64,000 nucleotides of DNA from Zobellia uliginosa (GTDB taxonomy: Bacteria; Bacteroidota; Bacteroidia; Flavobacteriales; Flavobacteriaceae): NCBI RefSeq assembly GCF_018860745.1, contig NZ_JAHKPY010000003.1:1128062-1192061 (forward strand). Reading direction: 5' to 3'. The notes beneath the pieces were generated by a model. That model was not told where the DNA came from. It worked only from the letters and a program-made list of their open reading frames with translations, and did no database searches. Position numbers and translations under genes: made by a program. Shown here piece after piece: positions 35,663 through 45,204 of the stretch; position 1 is the first letter of the stretch; each line of letters begins with the position of its first letter.

Positions 35663-38600
35663 TTACTTTGCGTAGTTAACCCTATACCTCCAATTACTTA
35701 TTACACCAAGTATTACAGCTCCTAAAGCTATATACCAAATATAGTCCGGTGTAATAGCTGCGGCACCACTTTGTCCGTAACTATGTAAACCTACCAAGTA
35801 ATAGTTTACGCCAAAATAGGTCATCATTATACTGCCAAAAGCAATAACACTCAGAAAATTAAAAACCCACCTACTTCGTAAACCTGGTACCAGACGCGTG
35901 TGCACAACAAAAGCATAGATCATTATAGAAATCAGAGCCCAAGTTTCTTTAGGATCCCAGCCCCAATATCTGCCCCAACTTTCATTGGCCCATTGGCCAC
36001 CTAAGAAGTTTCCAATGGTGAGCATAACAAGCCCTACAGTCATAGATAGCTCATTTATAATAGTCAGCTCTTTAATGTTTATATCCATTACGGCCTTATT
36101 CTTCTTATTGGTGAATATCATAAGTAACAAAGAAACCAAGCCAAGAATCATTGCGACTGATAACGGACCGTAACTTGCAACAATCACGGCAACGTGAACC
36201 ATAAGCCAATAACTATCCAACACCGGTACCAAATTGGAAATAGCAGGATCAACCCAGTTCAAATGGGCAATAGTTAGCAGCATACTGGTAACAAAAGCAG
36301 ATGCCGCAATGGTCATATCACTTTTTCTGGCAAAGAGAAGTCCCATTCCCATGGTTGCCCAAGAAACATAAAGAATACTCTCATAAGCATCCGTCCACGG
36401 TGCATGACCAGAAATATACCACCGCAAAACAAGACCAGCGGTATGCCATAGGAACAGAATAAAAATGGTGCCCTTTAAAGCAAAAACAGCAACACGCCAA
36501 ATAGAACGGTCCTTAAAAATCTGAAATACTAAAACAAAGAACATTATAACACCTACTAAAGCATAAAGACGATAAAGGGTGTTGAAGATATTCAGTTTGT
36601 TATAAATAACCTCTGTATTGATTTTAGCTTCAGAAGGAAGCACTTCTTTACCGTGGTTCTTTTGATTCTGTTTGAACGCCTCCAATAGTTTGTCCGCACT
36701 ACTATAATCTCCCGTTTCCTTTGCTTTTCGCAAGGTCATCAGGTAATAAGGAACCGAATTTTTTATAAAGTTAGCATACAACGAATCAGAAACCTGGTAT
36801 TGCCCGCCTCTGTATTCTATTGCTGAAATCCATTTATTGTTCTCATCATTCAACAATGGAAAAATCTTAATGATACGCCCACTTAAAGCCTGATCTAATA
36901 GACTTAAACGAATATTTGCGTCTTTAATATCCGTATCGAATTTATTAGGGATATTAGTTGAAGTCGCTTTTGCTAAAAAAGGCTCTAACTTGTAATTCCC
37001 TTCTTTATCGAAAAAATCGGTGGCCTTTACAAATTTCTGTCCTTCAGGAATACCTATTACGTGACGAATACTATCATTCTTACCCTTTTTATCAACAGCC
37101 AAAAATTCTGCGTTGTACCACGCTGCTGGACTCAACATCATGGATAGAAACACCTGATCGGCATTCATATCCTTATAGACATCCTTTAAGCTAAGCTTAC
37201 GAAGTAACTCTGAAGAAAAAGTATTTATGGGCTTCATGCGGCCGCCTTCATCTTGTATTACCAATTTCCCAAACTTCTCCGCATGCTCCTCAGAAACAAT
37301 TGTAGTTTGTAAAAGCGAATCTATCTGAGATTGCGTCGGTGCCATGTTGCCATGATCATGACCATCATCCGCAGAATGTTCTTGAGCACTAACATTCAAC
37401 AACATTCCCAAAACCAGAACCGTGGTCAATTTTGCTTTTTTGTTTTTTAACTTTTCCAAAGAAGCGGCAAGATCCTTAAACCTGGTTTTTCCAAAGAACA
37501 TAATCCCCATTAAACCAATGTAAAGTAAAAAGTACCCTAAATATGTAATGCGCGTCCCCCACTGATCATGGTTTACGGATAAAACGGTTCCTTTTTCATC
37601 TGGACTAAAACTAGCTTGAAAAAAACGATACCCTTTATGATCAAGAATATTGTTCATGAAAATACGGTAATCAAAAGGTCTTTCATCCTCTACCGTAACC
37701 TTACTCATAAAAGACTTATACCCTTGCTCGGTACCAGGATATTTTTCAGCAATAAAATCATTCAGCTTAATGCTAAAAGGCAGCTCGTAAACTTTAGAAC
37801 CATAGCTTAAACTAAAATCCAAGCCGCCAACATTTATCTTATCGGAAAATTCAGAAACACCTTTACCACCTAAAAGTTTTTGCTGAACAGTTTCTCCATT
37901 AACCGTAATATCCACTATCATAGCGTCCATGGTAGCATCTGTCATTTTCTCTTTTGGCACTTTTACAACACCATAAGAACCTTTTACCACTGGTTCAGGA
38001 ACTACAAATTGCATTCCTGCAGTTGAGTACAACGAACGCAGTTGAAATTCCTGTAGGCTATCCTTGGCAACCTGTCCTTGAAACTGGTCTGCCATTCGCA
38101 TAAAATTACCTTCAAAAGGTGTTTTTATCGTGTAAGTACCATCCTTTTCAAAAATATTGATTGCACCTTCCGTATCATTGTTCAAAGAAAAAAGTACATT
38201 GTGAATGCTAGAGACTTTACCACTTTCCAAGAAATGTTCATGTCTTTGACCATCACCCGCCTCAACAATCTTTAAATACTCTTTTCCATTTTCATCCGGA
38301 ATCAACCCTTCTTCTGCCCCATCAATAAAACCTACATAAGAAATAGTAAAAGGCTGACCATTAAAATCCGATTTCCACGGTAATCTTGCTTTAATATCTT
38401 CGGCCGTGACAATTAAATCTTCTTGTAATGTCTTTCTTTTGGGTTCTCCGTTGATTTCACCATCTACAAAGGCCGTTAAATAGGTTTTATCCGAATAGAA
38501 TACCTTTTCTGATTTTCCCTCTCTAATGGGCATCATTCCTTCATAACTGATATATCTAGTAACAAATGCGCCAACTACAATAAAAATCCAAGAGAGGTGA

Positions 38601-38842
38601 AGTGTTAAAACTGCCCATTTTTCCCATCTTAACAGACGGTACCTGAACATATTACCAATGAAATTGATTACAAAAAATACCATAATAGCCTCAAACCACC
38701 AGGTATTATAAATCCAAATCCTAGCTGTTTCAGTAGAATATTTACTTTCGATAAACGTACCTAAACCCATTGAAATAGCAAAAACTATAAACAAAATGGA
38801 CATTAAGCGGGTGGAGAAAAAGAATTTTTTGAGCATGTTCAT
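35663..38842 (-). CDS. fused ResB-CcsA cytochrome c biogenesis protein
   Basis: A 1059-residue inner-membrane protein joining both halves of the System II cytochrome c synthase. Residues 1-470 are ResB-like: helices at about 14-32, 47-63 and 75-95, a large periplasmic part, and a helix near 430. A periplasmic linker with His-rich HSADDGHDHG follows near 490. Residues 770-1055 are CcsA-like with about eight helices and the haem-handling WWD-type motif SWGRYWGWDPKETW near residue 960. It attaches haem to apocytochromes on the outer side of the membrane. It is monocistronic. The same fusion is common in Bacteroidetes. Confidence 0.94.
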   Translation of the reverse strand: MNMLKKFFFSTRLMSILFIVFAISMGLGTFIESKYSTETARIWIYNTWWFEAIMVFFVINFIGNMFRYRLLRWEKWAVLTLHLSWIFIVVGAFVTRYISYEGMMPIREGKSEKVFYSDKTYLTAFVDGEINGEPKRKTLQEDLIVTAEDIKARLPWKSDFNGQPFTISYVGFIDGAEEGLIPDENGKEYLKIVEAGDGQRHEHFLESGKVSSIHNVLFSLNNDTEGAINIFEKDGTYTIKTPFEGNFMRMADQFQGQVAKDSLQEFQLRSLYSTAGMQFVVPEPVVKGSYGVVKVPKEKMTDATMDAMIVDITVNGETVQQKLLGGKGVSEFSDKINVGGLDFSLSYGSKVYELPFSIKLNDFIAEKYPGTEQGYKSFMSKVTVEDERPFDYRIFMNNILDHKGYRFFQASFSPDEKGTVLSVNHDQWGTRITYLGYFLLYIGLMGIMFFGKTRFKDLAASLEKLKNKKAKLTTVLVLGMLLNVSAQEHSADDGHDHGNMAPTQSQIDSLLQTTIVSEEHAEKFGKLVIQDEGGRMKPINTFSSELLRKLSLKDVYKDMNADQVFLSMMLSPAAWYNAEFLAVDKKGKNDSIRHVIGIPEGQKFVKATDFFDKEGNYKLEPFLAKATSTNIPNKFDTDIKDANIRLSLLDQALSGRIIKIFPLLNDENNKWISAIEYRGGQYQVSDSLYANFIKNSVPYYLMTLRKAKETGDYSSADKLLEAFKQNQKNHGKEVLPSEAKINTEVIYNKLNIFNTLYRLYALVGVIMFFVLVFQIFKDRSIWRVAVFALKGTIFILFLWHTAGLVLRWYISGHAPWTDAYESILYVSWATMGMGLLFARKSDMTIAASAFVTSMLLTIAHLNWVDPAISNLVPVLDSYWLMVHVAVIVASYGPLSVAMILGLVSLLLMIFTNKKNKAVMDINIKELTIINELSMTVGLVMLTIGNFLGGQWANESWGRYWGWDPKETWALISIMIYAFVVHTRLVPGLRSRWVFNFLSVIAFGSIMMTYFGVNYYLVGLHSYGQSGAAAITPDYIWYIALGAVILGVISNWRYRVNYAK

Positions 38843-38871
38843 CGTCAGCAGCGAAATTGGTTTTCAGCAGG

Positions 38872-38879
38872 CAAAAATA
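38872..38879 (-). promoter_or_regulatory. -7 box (TATTTTTG) of the ResB-CcsA gene
   Basis: A perfect TAnnTTTG match on the minus strand, 29 bases before the ATG at 38842. No -33 TTG is present at 17-23 bases. The remaining 250 bases up to the next gene show no other structure. Confidence 0.35.
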
Positions 38880-39131
38880 CGCCCTTTTTATTATTTACAG
38901 GAAAATAGGCCAACCTAAAGTCCTGATAAAACTGTTAATTATAAGTGAAATTTTTACGAGATTCGTTTAAATGAATAGAACCCTTTCTATACATCTTAAG
39001 GCACAAGGGTTGCTATTATATATTCTTAGAGTCATAGTAGCTAATTTTAAAATGAAGGGATGTGAGATTTGTAGTTCATTTTTAAATAGAACAAAGTCTC
39101 CCATACGTAATTATATGCTTATTTTCGTCAC

Positions 39132-39896
39132 ATGATCAAGGTAAGTATTTTAGGAACGGGCAATGTGGCCACCCATCTTTTCAAGGCTTTTTCCAGCTCG
39201 GAAGAAATTGAAATCATACAGGTTGTTGGCAGAAATACCAAAGCGCTTCTCGCGTTTGGCCATAACACCAATACGACTTCGAATTTTACTGATTTAAAAG
39301 TGTCAGATATCTATATTATTGCATTGAGTGACAACTCCATAAAAACTGTATCAGAACAACTTACAAAAAATAATGCCCTAATTGTTCATACATCGGGAAG
39401 CACTCCCATGGCCGAACTTTCAAAACACAAAAGACATGGTGTTTTTTACCCATTGCAGACATTTAGCAAGACCACGGAGGTAGATTTTAAAAAAGTTCCC
39501 ATTTGTTTAGAAGCTAAAAAAAAAGAAGACATGGCTTTATTGAAAAAGCTAGCAAATCTTGTTTCCAACTACAGCTACGAAATAGATACAGAACAACGTA
39601 AAAGCCTTCATCTTTCGGCTGTATTTGTTAATAATTTTACGAATCATCTGTATCAAATGGGCTCAGACCTTTGCAAGGAACACAATGTTCCTTTTAAAAT
39701 TCTGAGTCCGCTTATCCAAGAAACCGCAAGAAAGATTGAGACGCTTTCCCCTTTTGACGCCCAAACTGGTCCCGCAAGAAGAGGCGATTCAAAAACCATA
39801 ACAAACCACTTAGAACAATTAAAAAATCCAGAATTCAAAGCCATTTATAAACTGCTTAGCAAATCAATACAGACCACTTATGGAAAAAAGTTATAA
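39132..39896 (+). CDS. Rossmann-fold DUF2520 (ProC-like) dehydrogenase
   Basis: A 254-residue two-domain protein. Residues 1-120 form a Rossmann fold with the nucleotide loop ILGTGNVATHLF (residues 5-16) and ALSDNSIKTV. Residues 125-250 form the helical DUF2520 domain (LHLSAVFVNNFTNHLYQ). The architecture resembles pyrroline-5-carboxylate reductase/6-phosphogluconate dehydrogenase-type enzymes, but the substrate is unknown. It heads a plus-strand cluster with a KdsC-like phosphatase, Maf, a lipoprotein and MscS, and its 3' end overlaps the phosphatase gene by 17 bases. Confidence 0.85.
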   Translation: MIKVSILGTGNVATHLFKAFSSSEEIEIIQVVGRNTKALLAFGHNTNTTSNFTDLKVSDIYIIALSDNSIKTVSEQLTKNNALIVHTSGSTPMAELSKHKRHGVFYPLQTFSKTTEVDFKKVPICLEAKKKEDMALLKKLANLVSNYSYEIDTEQRKSLHLSAVFVNNFTNHLYQMGSDLCKEHNVPFKILSPLIQETARKIETLSPFDAQTGPARRGDSKTITNHLEQLKNPEFKAIYKLLSKSIQTTYGKKL

Positions 39897-40407
39897 AGAG
39901 TACCTTAAAAATATCGACACTTTTGTTTTTGATGTTGATGGCGTTTTTACCGACAGCACCTTAATGATAACCTCCGAAGGTGAAATGCTCCGCACCATGA
40001 GTGTAAAGGATGGTTACGCCGTAAAGACCGCCTTACAAAAAGGATATAAAATATGTATTATTTCAGGCGGCACCAATGAAGGAGTTCGGCTTCGTTTAAA
40101 TGCTTTAGGAGTAAAAGATATTTACTTGGGCGCGCACCACAAAATGGACGCCCTTAATCAATATATGGAGATGTACAATATTGAACCGAGTACGATGCTG
40201 TATATGGGAGATGATATTCCGGATATTCCACCTTTAAAAACCGTAGCCTTGTCAACTTGCCCACAAAACGCTGTTCAAGAAGTAAAAGCGGTATCTATGT
40301 ACGTTTCTCACAAAAACGGAGGAGAAGGTTGCGTAAGAGATGTGATCGAGCAAGTTTTAAAGGTTAAGGGAGATTGGATGACCAATTTTAGTGCTGCAAA
40401 CGATTAA
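39880..40407 (+). CDS. KdsC-like HAD phosphatase
   Basis: HAD-superfamily, subclass C0 phosphatase of 175 residues. Motif I FDVDGVFTDS (residues 18-27) has the nucleophile and acid Asp pair, motif II is in IISGG, a conserved Lys lies near 90 (HHKMDAL), and motif III/IV is YMGDDIPDIPPL. KdsC hydrolyses 3-deoxy-D-manno-octulosonate 8-phosphate in lipopolysaccharide synthesis, and YrbI/KdsC-like proteins also act on related nonulosonate phosphates. No kdsA or kdsB lies nearby, so the specific substrate is unproven. The overlap with the upstream gene implies coupling. Confidence 0.88.
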   Translation: MEKSYKEYLKNIDTFVFDVDGVFTDSTLMITSEGEMLRTMSVKDGYAVKTALQKGYKICIISGGTNEGVRLRLNALGVKDIYLGAHHKMDALNQYMEMYNIEPSTMLYMGDDIPDIPPLKTVALSTCPQNAVQEVKAVSMYVSHKNGGEGCVRDVIEQVLKVKGDWMTNFSAAND

Positions 40408-40409
40408 CT

Positions 40410-40991
40410 ATGTTAGATCTAAATAATCACACTGTAATTTTAGCCAGCGGCTCTCCTAGAAGACATCGGTTTTTAAAGGAAATGGGTATTCCTTTTGAAG
40501 TACGATTAAAATCTTTGGATGAGATATATCCTCCTGAATTAAAAGGAAGCGAAATAAGTGATTATTTGGCCAAATTAAAAGCCGATGCTTTTGAAGGTGA
40601 GTTACAAAATAGAGAGATTTTAATTACCTCGGACACTGTGGTCTGGCATAACGGGGCATCTTTAGCCAAAGCGGCCGACGCGGAAGAAGCTTTTCAAATG
40701 CTAAGAGCACTATCTGGTGATTGGCACGAAGTGATAACTTCAGTGTGCTTTACTACACGAGGTGAGCAGAAAGTTAAAAATCAGATAACCCATGTAAAAT
40801 TCAGGCAGCTGTTAGACGAAGAAATAAAATATTACGTCAACACCTACAAACCTTATGACAAAGCCGGCGCATATGGTATTCAGGAATGGATAGGACTTAC
40901 TGGGATTGAAGAAATTAAAGGGTCTTACCCCAATGTTGTAGGCTTACCTACGCAATTGGTATACAAAACGTTAATTGAAATGGCCAAGTAG
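40410..40991 (+). CDS. maf: Maf-family nucleoside triphosphate pyrophosphatase
   Basis: Maf/HAM1-type housecleaning enzyme, 193 residues. It carries the signature ILASGSPRRHRFLKEMG (residues 10-26), the ITSDTVVW catalytic Asp segment (near 70) and YDKAGAYGIQEW (near 148-159). These fit the YhdE-type group that hydrolyses dTTP and UTP, including modified forms. It follows the KdsC-like gene by 2 bases. The downstream lipoprotein is unrelated to Maf in sequence, though it shares the cluster. Confidence 0.93.
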   Translation: MLDLNNHTVILASGSPRRHRFLKEMGIPFEVRLKSLDEIYPPELKGSEISDYLAKLKADAFEGELQNREILITSDTVVWHNGASLAKAADAEEAFQMLRALSGDWHEVITSVCFTTRGEQKVKNQITHVKFRQLLDEEIKYYVNTYKPYDKAGAYGIQEWIGLTGIEEIKGSYPNVVGLPTQLVYKTLIEMAK

Positions 40992-41027
40992 TTCTTTTTG
41001 GTTAATTTTAAATAAAACTTTTACTTC

Positions 41028-41972
41028 ATGAAAATTATAACAAAACAAGCTCTTCCACTCACATATATTGCTTTACTAATTTCCTTTACCCAGTCTTGTC
41101 AAGATGTTAAAAAAGAGGCTGATAAAGATATTGTTCATACTGAAAAAAGTGTAAAGCTACCCGAGAAAGAACTCTCTGGTGACTTTAAGAATTACTGGTA
41201 CGCCGGTGATGCGGAAATTACATCTTACGAACTACAACTAGCACGATATGGCGAAATCAGAGAAGGCAAAGCTGTTCTTGTTTTTGTTACCGAACCTTTC
41301 TTGAAAGATAAACAGGTAAAGGCTGATGGAAACAATCCAGATAATATTCCTGTTTTAAAACTTAATGTTACTAAGAAATATCTTACCGGTATTTACCCTT
41401 ACTCCATAATGACAAGTACATTCTACCCTGTTCACGATAACCAGCATGCACTTAAAGTTTCGTTTTCCGCACAAGAATGGTGCGGACAGGTTTACGCACA
41501 GCTTAATAACCGTGAGAAATTTAATGTGATATCTCATTCGTATTTTGAGGGTGAAGCAGACCAAGACTTTAAATTAGAGAAAACCGTACTTGAAAATGAG
41601 CTATGGAACAAGATTAGGGTTTCTCCTGAAACACTACCTGTTGGAGATTTAAAAACAATACCTTCCCTAGAGTTTATTCGATTGTCGCACAAAGAGTTAA
41701 AACCATATGAATCAACTGCTAGTTTAAGTGCTGGAGATAGTGTTTCAACCTATCAAATAACGTATCCTGAACTAGAAAGAACGCTAAAAATTAATTTTAC
41801 AACTGCCTTTCCCCATAGTATAGAAAGTTGGTCTGACAGCTTTACTAGCGGCTTTGGAGAAAAAGCAAAACAGATGACATCTACGGCAACAAAAATAAAA
41901 ACTTTGAAGACTCCTTACTGGCAACAAAATGGAAATAAGCATTTATCTTTGCGCGATAGTTTAGGTCTCTAA
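41028..41972 (+). CDS. uncharacterised lipoprotein of the maf-mscS cluster
   Basis: A 314-residue predicted lipoprotein: signal peptide with lipobox TQSC (Cys24), then a soluble domain of mixed strand and helix. Recurrent features are YWYAGDAEITSYELQLARYG (residues 57-76) and SFSAQEWCGQVYAQLNN near 145-160. I recognise no catalytic motif and no domain family with a known role. It ends 4 bases before the mscS-like gene. Homologues may carry a Maf name only through proximity. A periplasmic or outer-membrane inner-leaflet location is inferred. Confidence 0.8.
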   Translation: MKIITKQALPLTYIALLISFTQSCQDVKKEADKDIVHTEKSVKLPEKELSGDFKNYWYAGDAEITSYELQLARYGEIREGKAVLVFVTEPFLKDKQVKADGNNPDNIPVLKLNVTKKYLTGIYPYSIMTSTFYPVHDNQHALKVSFSAQEWCGQVYAQLNNREKFNVISHSYFEGEADQDFKLEKTVLENELWNKIRVSPETLPVGDLKTIPSLEFIRLSHKELKPYESTASLSAGDSVSTYQITYPELERTLKINFTTAFPHSIESWSDSFTSGFGEKAKQMTSTATKIKTLKTPYWQQNGNKHLSLRDSLGL

Positions 41973-41976
41973 TTTT

Positions 41977-42522
41977 ATGCAAGAATTTATTTTAACGAAC
42001 AATCACGAACTTATAGCCACAGCCATAACTTTTGGACTGTTGTTGATTTTAAAGTTTATTACGGATAAGACCATTCGGAAGATTGGCAGAATTAGTGATA
42101 TTGTTGAAGCTCGCACCCTTTTAATCACAAAGTACGCATCAATGCTTCTAACCCTTATTGGCTTTGGTGTAATTTCATTTATTTGGGGCGTAAACTTTAG
42201 AGAAGTAGGTCTTGTTTTCTCTTCTGTTTTTGCAGTAATCGGTGTAGCTTTGTTTGCCAGTTGGTCCATTTTAAGCAATATCACAGCTGGTGTCATCTTG
42301 TTCTTCTCATTTCCATTCAAAATTGGAGATCAGGTAAAGATTTTAGATAAGGATATTGAATCTCAAGAGCCATTTTTAATAGAGGATATTAGAGCTTTTC
42401 ATGTGAGCTTAAGAAAATCCAACGGTGAGCTTTTAATTTATCCAAATAATTTAATGATGCAAAAAGCGGTAATATTAATATATCATTCCGAAGATATACC
42501 AGACGGTACAGAAGACGCCTAG
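41977..42522 (+). CDS. small MscS-family mechanosensitive channel
   Basis: A 181-residue inner-membrane protein with three predicted helices (about 10-28, 48-70 and 76-108). The third is the pore-type helix, with VFAVIGVALFASWSILSNIT matching the MscS TM3/beta entry, followed by a short beta domain with FPFKIGDQVKI and IYPNNLMMQKAV. Canonical MscS has about 286 residues; the C-terminal alpha-beta vestibule part is absent here. It would open under membrane tension to release solutes. It is the last gene of the five-gene cluster. Confidence 0.87.
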   Translation: MQEFILTNNHELIATAITFGLLLILKFITDKTIRKIGRISDIVEARTLLITKYASMLLTLIGFGVISFIWGVNFREVGLVFSSVFAVIGVALFASWSILSNITAGVILFFSFPFKIGDQVKILDKDIESQEPFLIEDIRAFHVSLRKSNGELLIYPNNLMMQKAVILIYHSEDIPDGTEDA

Positions 42523-42613
42523 ATACACACCTCATTGTTTTATTTTTCAAATTAAGGCTAAATCTTTTTGTTAAAGAATTTTTAAAAAAACCCGCGAAGC
42601 CCTTTAAACTTTC

Positions 42614-42621
42614 TATCTTTG
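42614..42621 (+). promoter_or_regulatory. -7 box (TATCTTTG) of the PIG-L gene
   Basis: A perfect TAnnTTTG match. Transcription from it would begin about 42625, at or past the first in-frame ATG (42624), which supports the ATG at 42675 as the real start. No -33 TTG is seen. Confidence 0.4.
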
Positions 42622-42674
42622 GTATGGTGTCGCTTTTGTATATTAGTGACTTTTTCCAGACAAAAACCAACTTT

Positions 42675-45200
42675 ATGCGTAATCTTTTGGCATTCTTTGC
42701 CGGAATACTTTTGTGTTCAAACCTTATTAATGCACAGCATACTGTGCAGCAGTCTTCTTCCGAAATTTACCATTCCATTGAAAAACTGAATTTTTTGGGT
42801 GCTGCCCTTTACATTGCTGCTCACCCGGATGACGAAAATACCAGACTAATTTCATATTTATCGAACAAAACTAAAGCCAGGACCGGCTATCTTTCGTTAA
42901 CAAGAGGAGATGGCGGGCAAAACCTTATTGGTCCCGAGCTACGCGAACTTCTCGGTGTTTTACGCACACAAGAGCTTTTAGCTGCGAGACGGGTAGATGG
43001 CGGTGAGCAGTTTTTTTCTAGAGCAAATGATTTTGGTTATTCAAAACATCCGGATGAAACTTTAGAAATTTGGAATAAAGAAGAAGTTCTAGGAGATGTC
43101 GTTTGGGCCATTCGTAATTTTAAACCGGACGTGATTATAAATCGTTTTGACCATCGTAGTCCAGGAACCACTCATGGGCATCATACATCTTCTGCTATGT
43201 TGAGTTTTGAAGCTTTTGATTTGGCAAATGATAGTAATGCGTATAGCAAGCAATTAAAGCTTACCGAAACATGGCAACCTAAAAGGTTGTTTTTCAATAC
43301 ATCTTGGTGGTTTTACGGTAGCCAAGAAAAATTTGAAAAAGCAGATAAATCAAAAATGGTCAATTTAGATATTGGCACTTACTACCCCATTTTGGGGAAA
43401 TCCAACAACGAAATTGCTGCATTAGCCAGTAGTCAGCACTTATGTCAAGGTTTTGGTCGCCTATCCAAAAGAGGTACGGAAAATGAATATGTTGAATTAT
43501 TGAAAGGCGATATGCCCAAAGATTCAGATGATATTTTTGAAGGCATAGATACGTCATGGTCTCGTGTAAAAGGGGGTAAAGCAGTTGGAGAAATCCTTTA
43601 TGCAATTGAAAAGAATTTTGATTTCACCAACCCTTCCAAACATTTACCTCAATTGATAAAAGCATACGAATTACTTCAAAAAGTGGATGACCCCTATTGG
43701 AAGGCCTTAAAATCTCAAGAACTAAAAAGTATCATTTTTAATATAGCAGGTCTTTATTTGGAAGCGTCAGCTGAGACGGCTTTTTCAAATCCCGGAGGAC
43801 AAGTAAAAATCAATATTGAGGCCGTTAACAGAAGCTCTGCCTCCATCGTTCTAAAATCTATTTTAATATCAAATACAGATGAAAAATTAAGTCCCTCAAT
43901 CGCTTTAAAAAATAATGAAAAACATAATTTTGAAATCACTTTAGAAATTCCTGAAACTACAAAATATACCAGTCCCTATTGGCTTAATGAAAAGGGAACT
44001 TTGGGAATGTATAAAGTTGATAATCAAAAACTCATAGGCAAACCGGAAACACCACGTGCATTCTTTGCGGAATTTGAATTAGAGATCGATGGGAAAACAT
44101 TGTTGGTAGAAAAGCCTGTTATCTACCATTATGCAAAACCGGACAAAGGCGAATTGTTTCAGCCTTTTGAAATATTGCCAGAAGCTACAGCTAGTTTCAG
44201 TGATAAAGTATTGATATTCGCAGATGGAGAAGCTAAAGAGATACCTGTAACGATAAAAGCAAATGCAGATAACCTTAAAGGTGAGCTTAAATTACGCCAT
44301 TCACAAGATTGGGATTTAGATGTGGAATCAAAGCCATTCGAAATCGCCAATAAAGGTGATGAGCAGACTATCATTTTCACCTTGACCCCGCCAGCAGACG
44401 AAAACGAAAGTTACATCTCTCCAATTATAGAATTAAATGGAAAAGAAATTACCAAGGAATTAATTACAATAGCTTACGACCACGTTCCAACACAATCCGT
44501 TTTACTGCCCGCAGAGGCTAAAGTCGTACGTTTGAATATTAAAAAAACTGGGGAACACATTGGCTATATCGTAGGTGCAGGAGATGAAGTTCCCGAGAGT
44601 TTAAGGCAAATCGGCTACATTGTGCATACCATAGCCCCAAGTAGCATTTCAAAAGGGTCTTTAGATAAGTATGATGCCGTAGTGGTAGGTATTAGGGCAT
44701 ATAATGTTTTGGACGAATTAAAGTTCAAACAACGCTATCTTTTCGATTATGTTGAAAAAGGTGGTAATCTTGTAGTACAATACAATACAGCAGGTCGTTG
44801 GGGAGATCAATTTGAAAATTTAGCTCCCTACCCTATTACCTTGTCTCGTGACCGGGTAACGGATGAAAACTCCGAAGTAGAAATAGTAGCCAAAAAGAAC
44901 GCTTTAGTAAATTACCCAAATAAAATCGAGGAAAACGATTTTAATGGATGGGTACAAGAACGTGGGCTTTATTTTCCAAATGAATGGTCCAAAGAGTTTA
45001 CTCCTGTCCTTTCTATGCACGATAAAGGCGAGTCCGCTAAAAAAGGCAGCCTATTGATAGCTCCCTATGGTAAAGGAAATTACATATACACAGGTTTGAG
45101 TTTTTTTAGAGAACTTCCTGCGGGCGTGCCAGGAGCATACAAACTGTTTGCAAATATGCTTTCTGTTGAAAAGAATGTACAACCCACCAAATTGAATTAA
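42675..45200 (+). CDS. secreted PIG-L deacetylase with C-terminal ThuA/GATase-like domain
   Basis: An 841-residue exported protein. From the ATG at 42675 there is a clean signal peptide (RNLLAFFAGILLCSNLINAQ); the frame could extend 17 codons upstream but a -7 box argues against it. The N-terminal zinc deacetylase domain has AAHPDDENTRL near residue 50 and the second zinc motif TTHGHHTS near 165. A long beta-rich middle part follows, then a class-I-amidotransferase/ThuA-like domain (about 625-830, YDAVVVGIRAYNV, EKGGNLVVQYN). PIG-L enzymes remove N-acetyl groups from GlcNAc-like sugars. It heads an apparent operon with a peptide gene and a symporter. Confidence 0.88.
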   Translation: MRNLLAFFAGILLCSNLINAQHTVQQSSSEIYHSIEKLNFLGAALYIAAHPDDENTRLISYLSNKTKARTGYLSLTRGDGGQNLIGPELRELLGVLRTQELLAARRVDGGEQFFSRANDFGYSKHPDETLEIWNKEEVLGDVVWAIRNFKPDVIINRFDHRSPGTTHGHHTSSAMLSFEAFDLANDSNAYSKQLKLTETWQPKRLFFNTSWWFYGSQEKFEKADKSKMVNLDIGTYYPILGKSNNEIAALASSQHLCQGFGRLSKRGTENEYVELLKGDMPKDSDDIFEGIDTSWSRVKGGKAVGEILYAIEKNFDFTNPSKHLPQLIKAYELLQKVDDPYWKALKSQELKSIIFNIAGLYLEASAETAFSNPGGQVKINIEAVNRSSASIVLKSILISNTDEKLSPSIALKNNEKHNFEITLEIPETTKYTSPYWLNEKGTLGMYKVDNQKLIGKPETPRAFFAEFELEIDGKTLLVEKPVIYHYAKPDKGELFQPFEILPEATASFSDKVLIFADGEAKEIPVTIKANADNLKGELKLRHSQDWDLDVESKPFEIANKGDEQTIIFTLTPPADENESYISPIIELNGKEITKELITIAYDHVPTQSVLLPAEAKVVRLNIKKTGEHIGYIVGAGDEVPESLRQIGYIVHTIAPSSISKGSLDKYDAVVVGIRAYNVLDELKFKQRYLFDYVEKGGNLVVQYNTAGRWGDQFENLAPYPITLSRDRVTDENSEVEIVAKKNALVNYPNKIEENDFNGWVQERGLYFPNEWSKEFTPVLSMHDKGESAKKGSLLIAPYGKGNYIYTGLSFFRELPAGVPGAYKLFANMLSVEKNVQPTKLN

Positions 45201-45204
45201 GATA

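Noticed and set aside
35637-35669. AAAGTAAA/TTTACTTT inverted repeat at the ResB-CcsA stop
   Set aside because: AT-only 8-bp stem with a 17-base spacer and no T-run; weak and likely by chance in AT-rich DNA.
42624-42674. Upstream start for the PIG-L gene
   Set aside because: The first ATG lies at the expected transcription start of a -7 box, and the 17 extra residues would mask a clean signal peptide.
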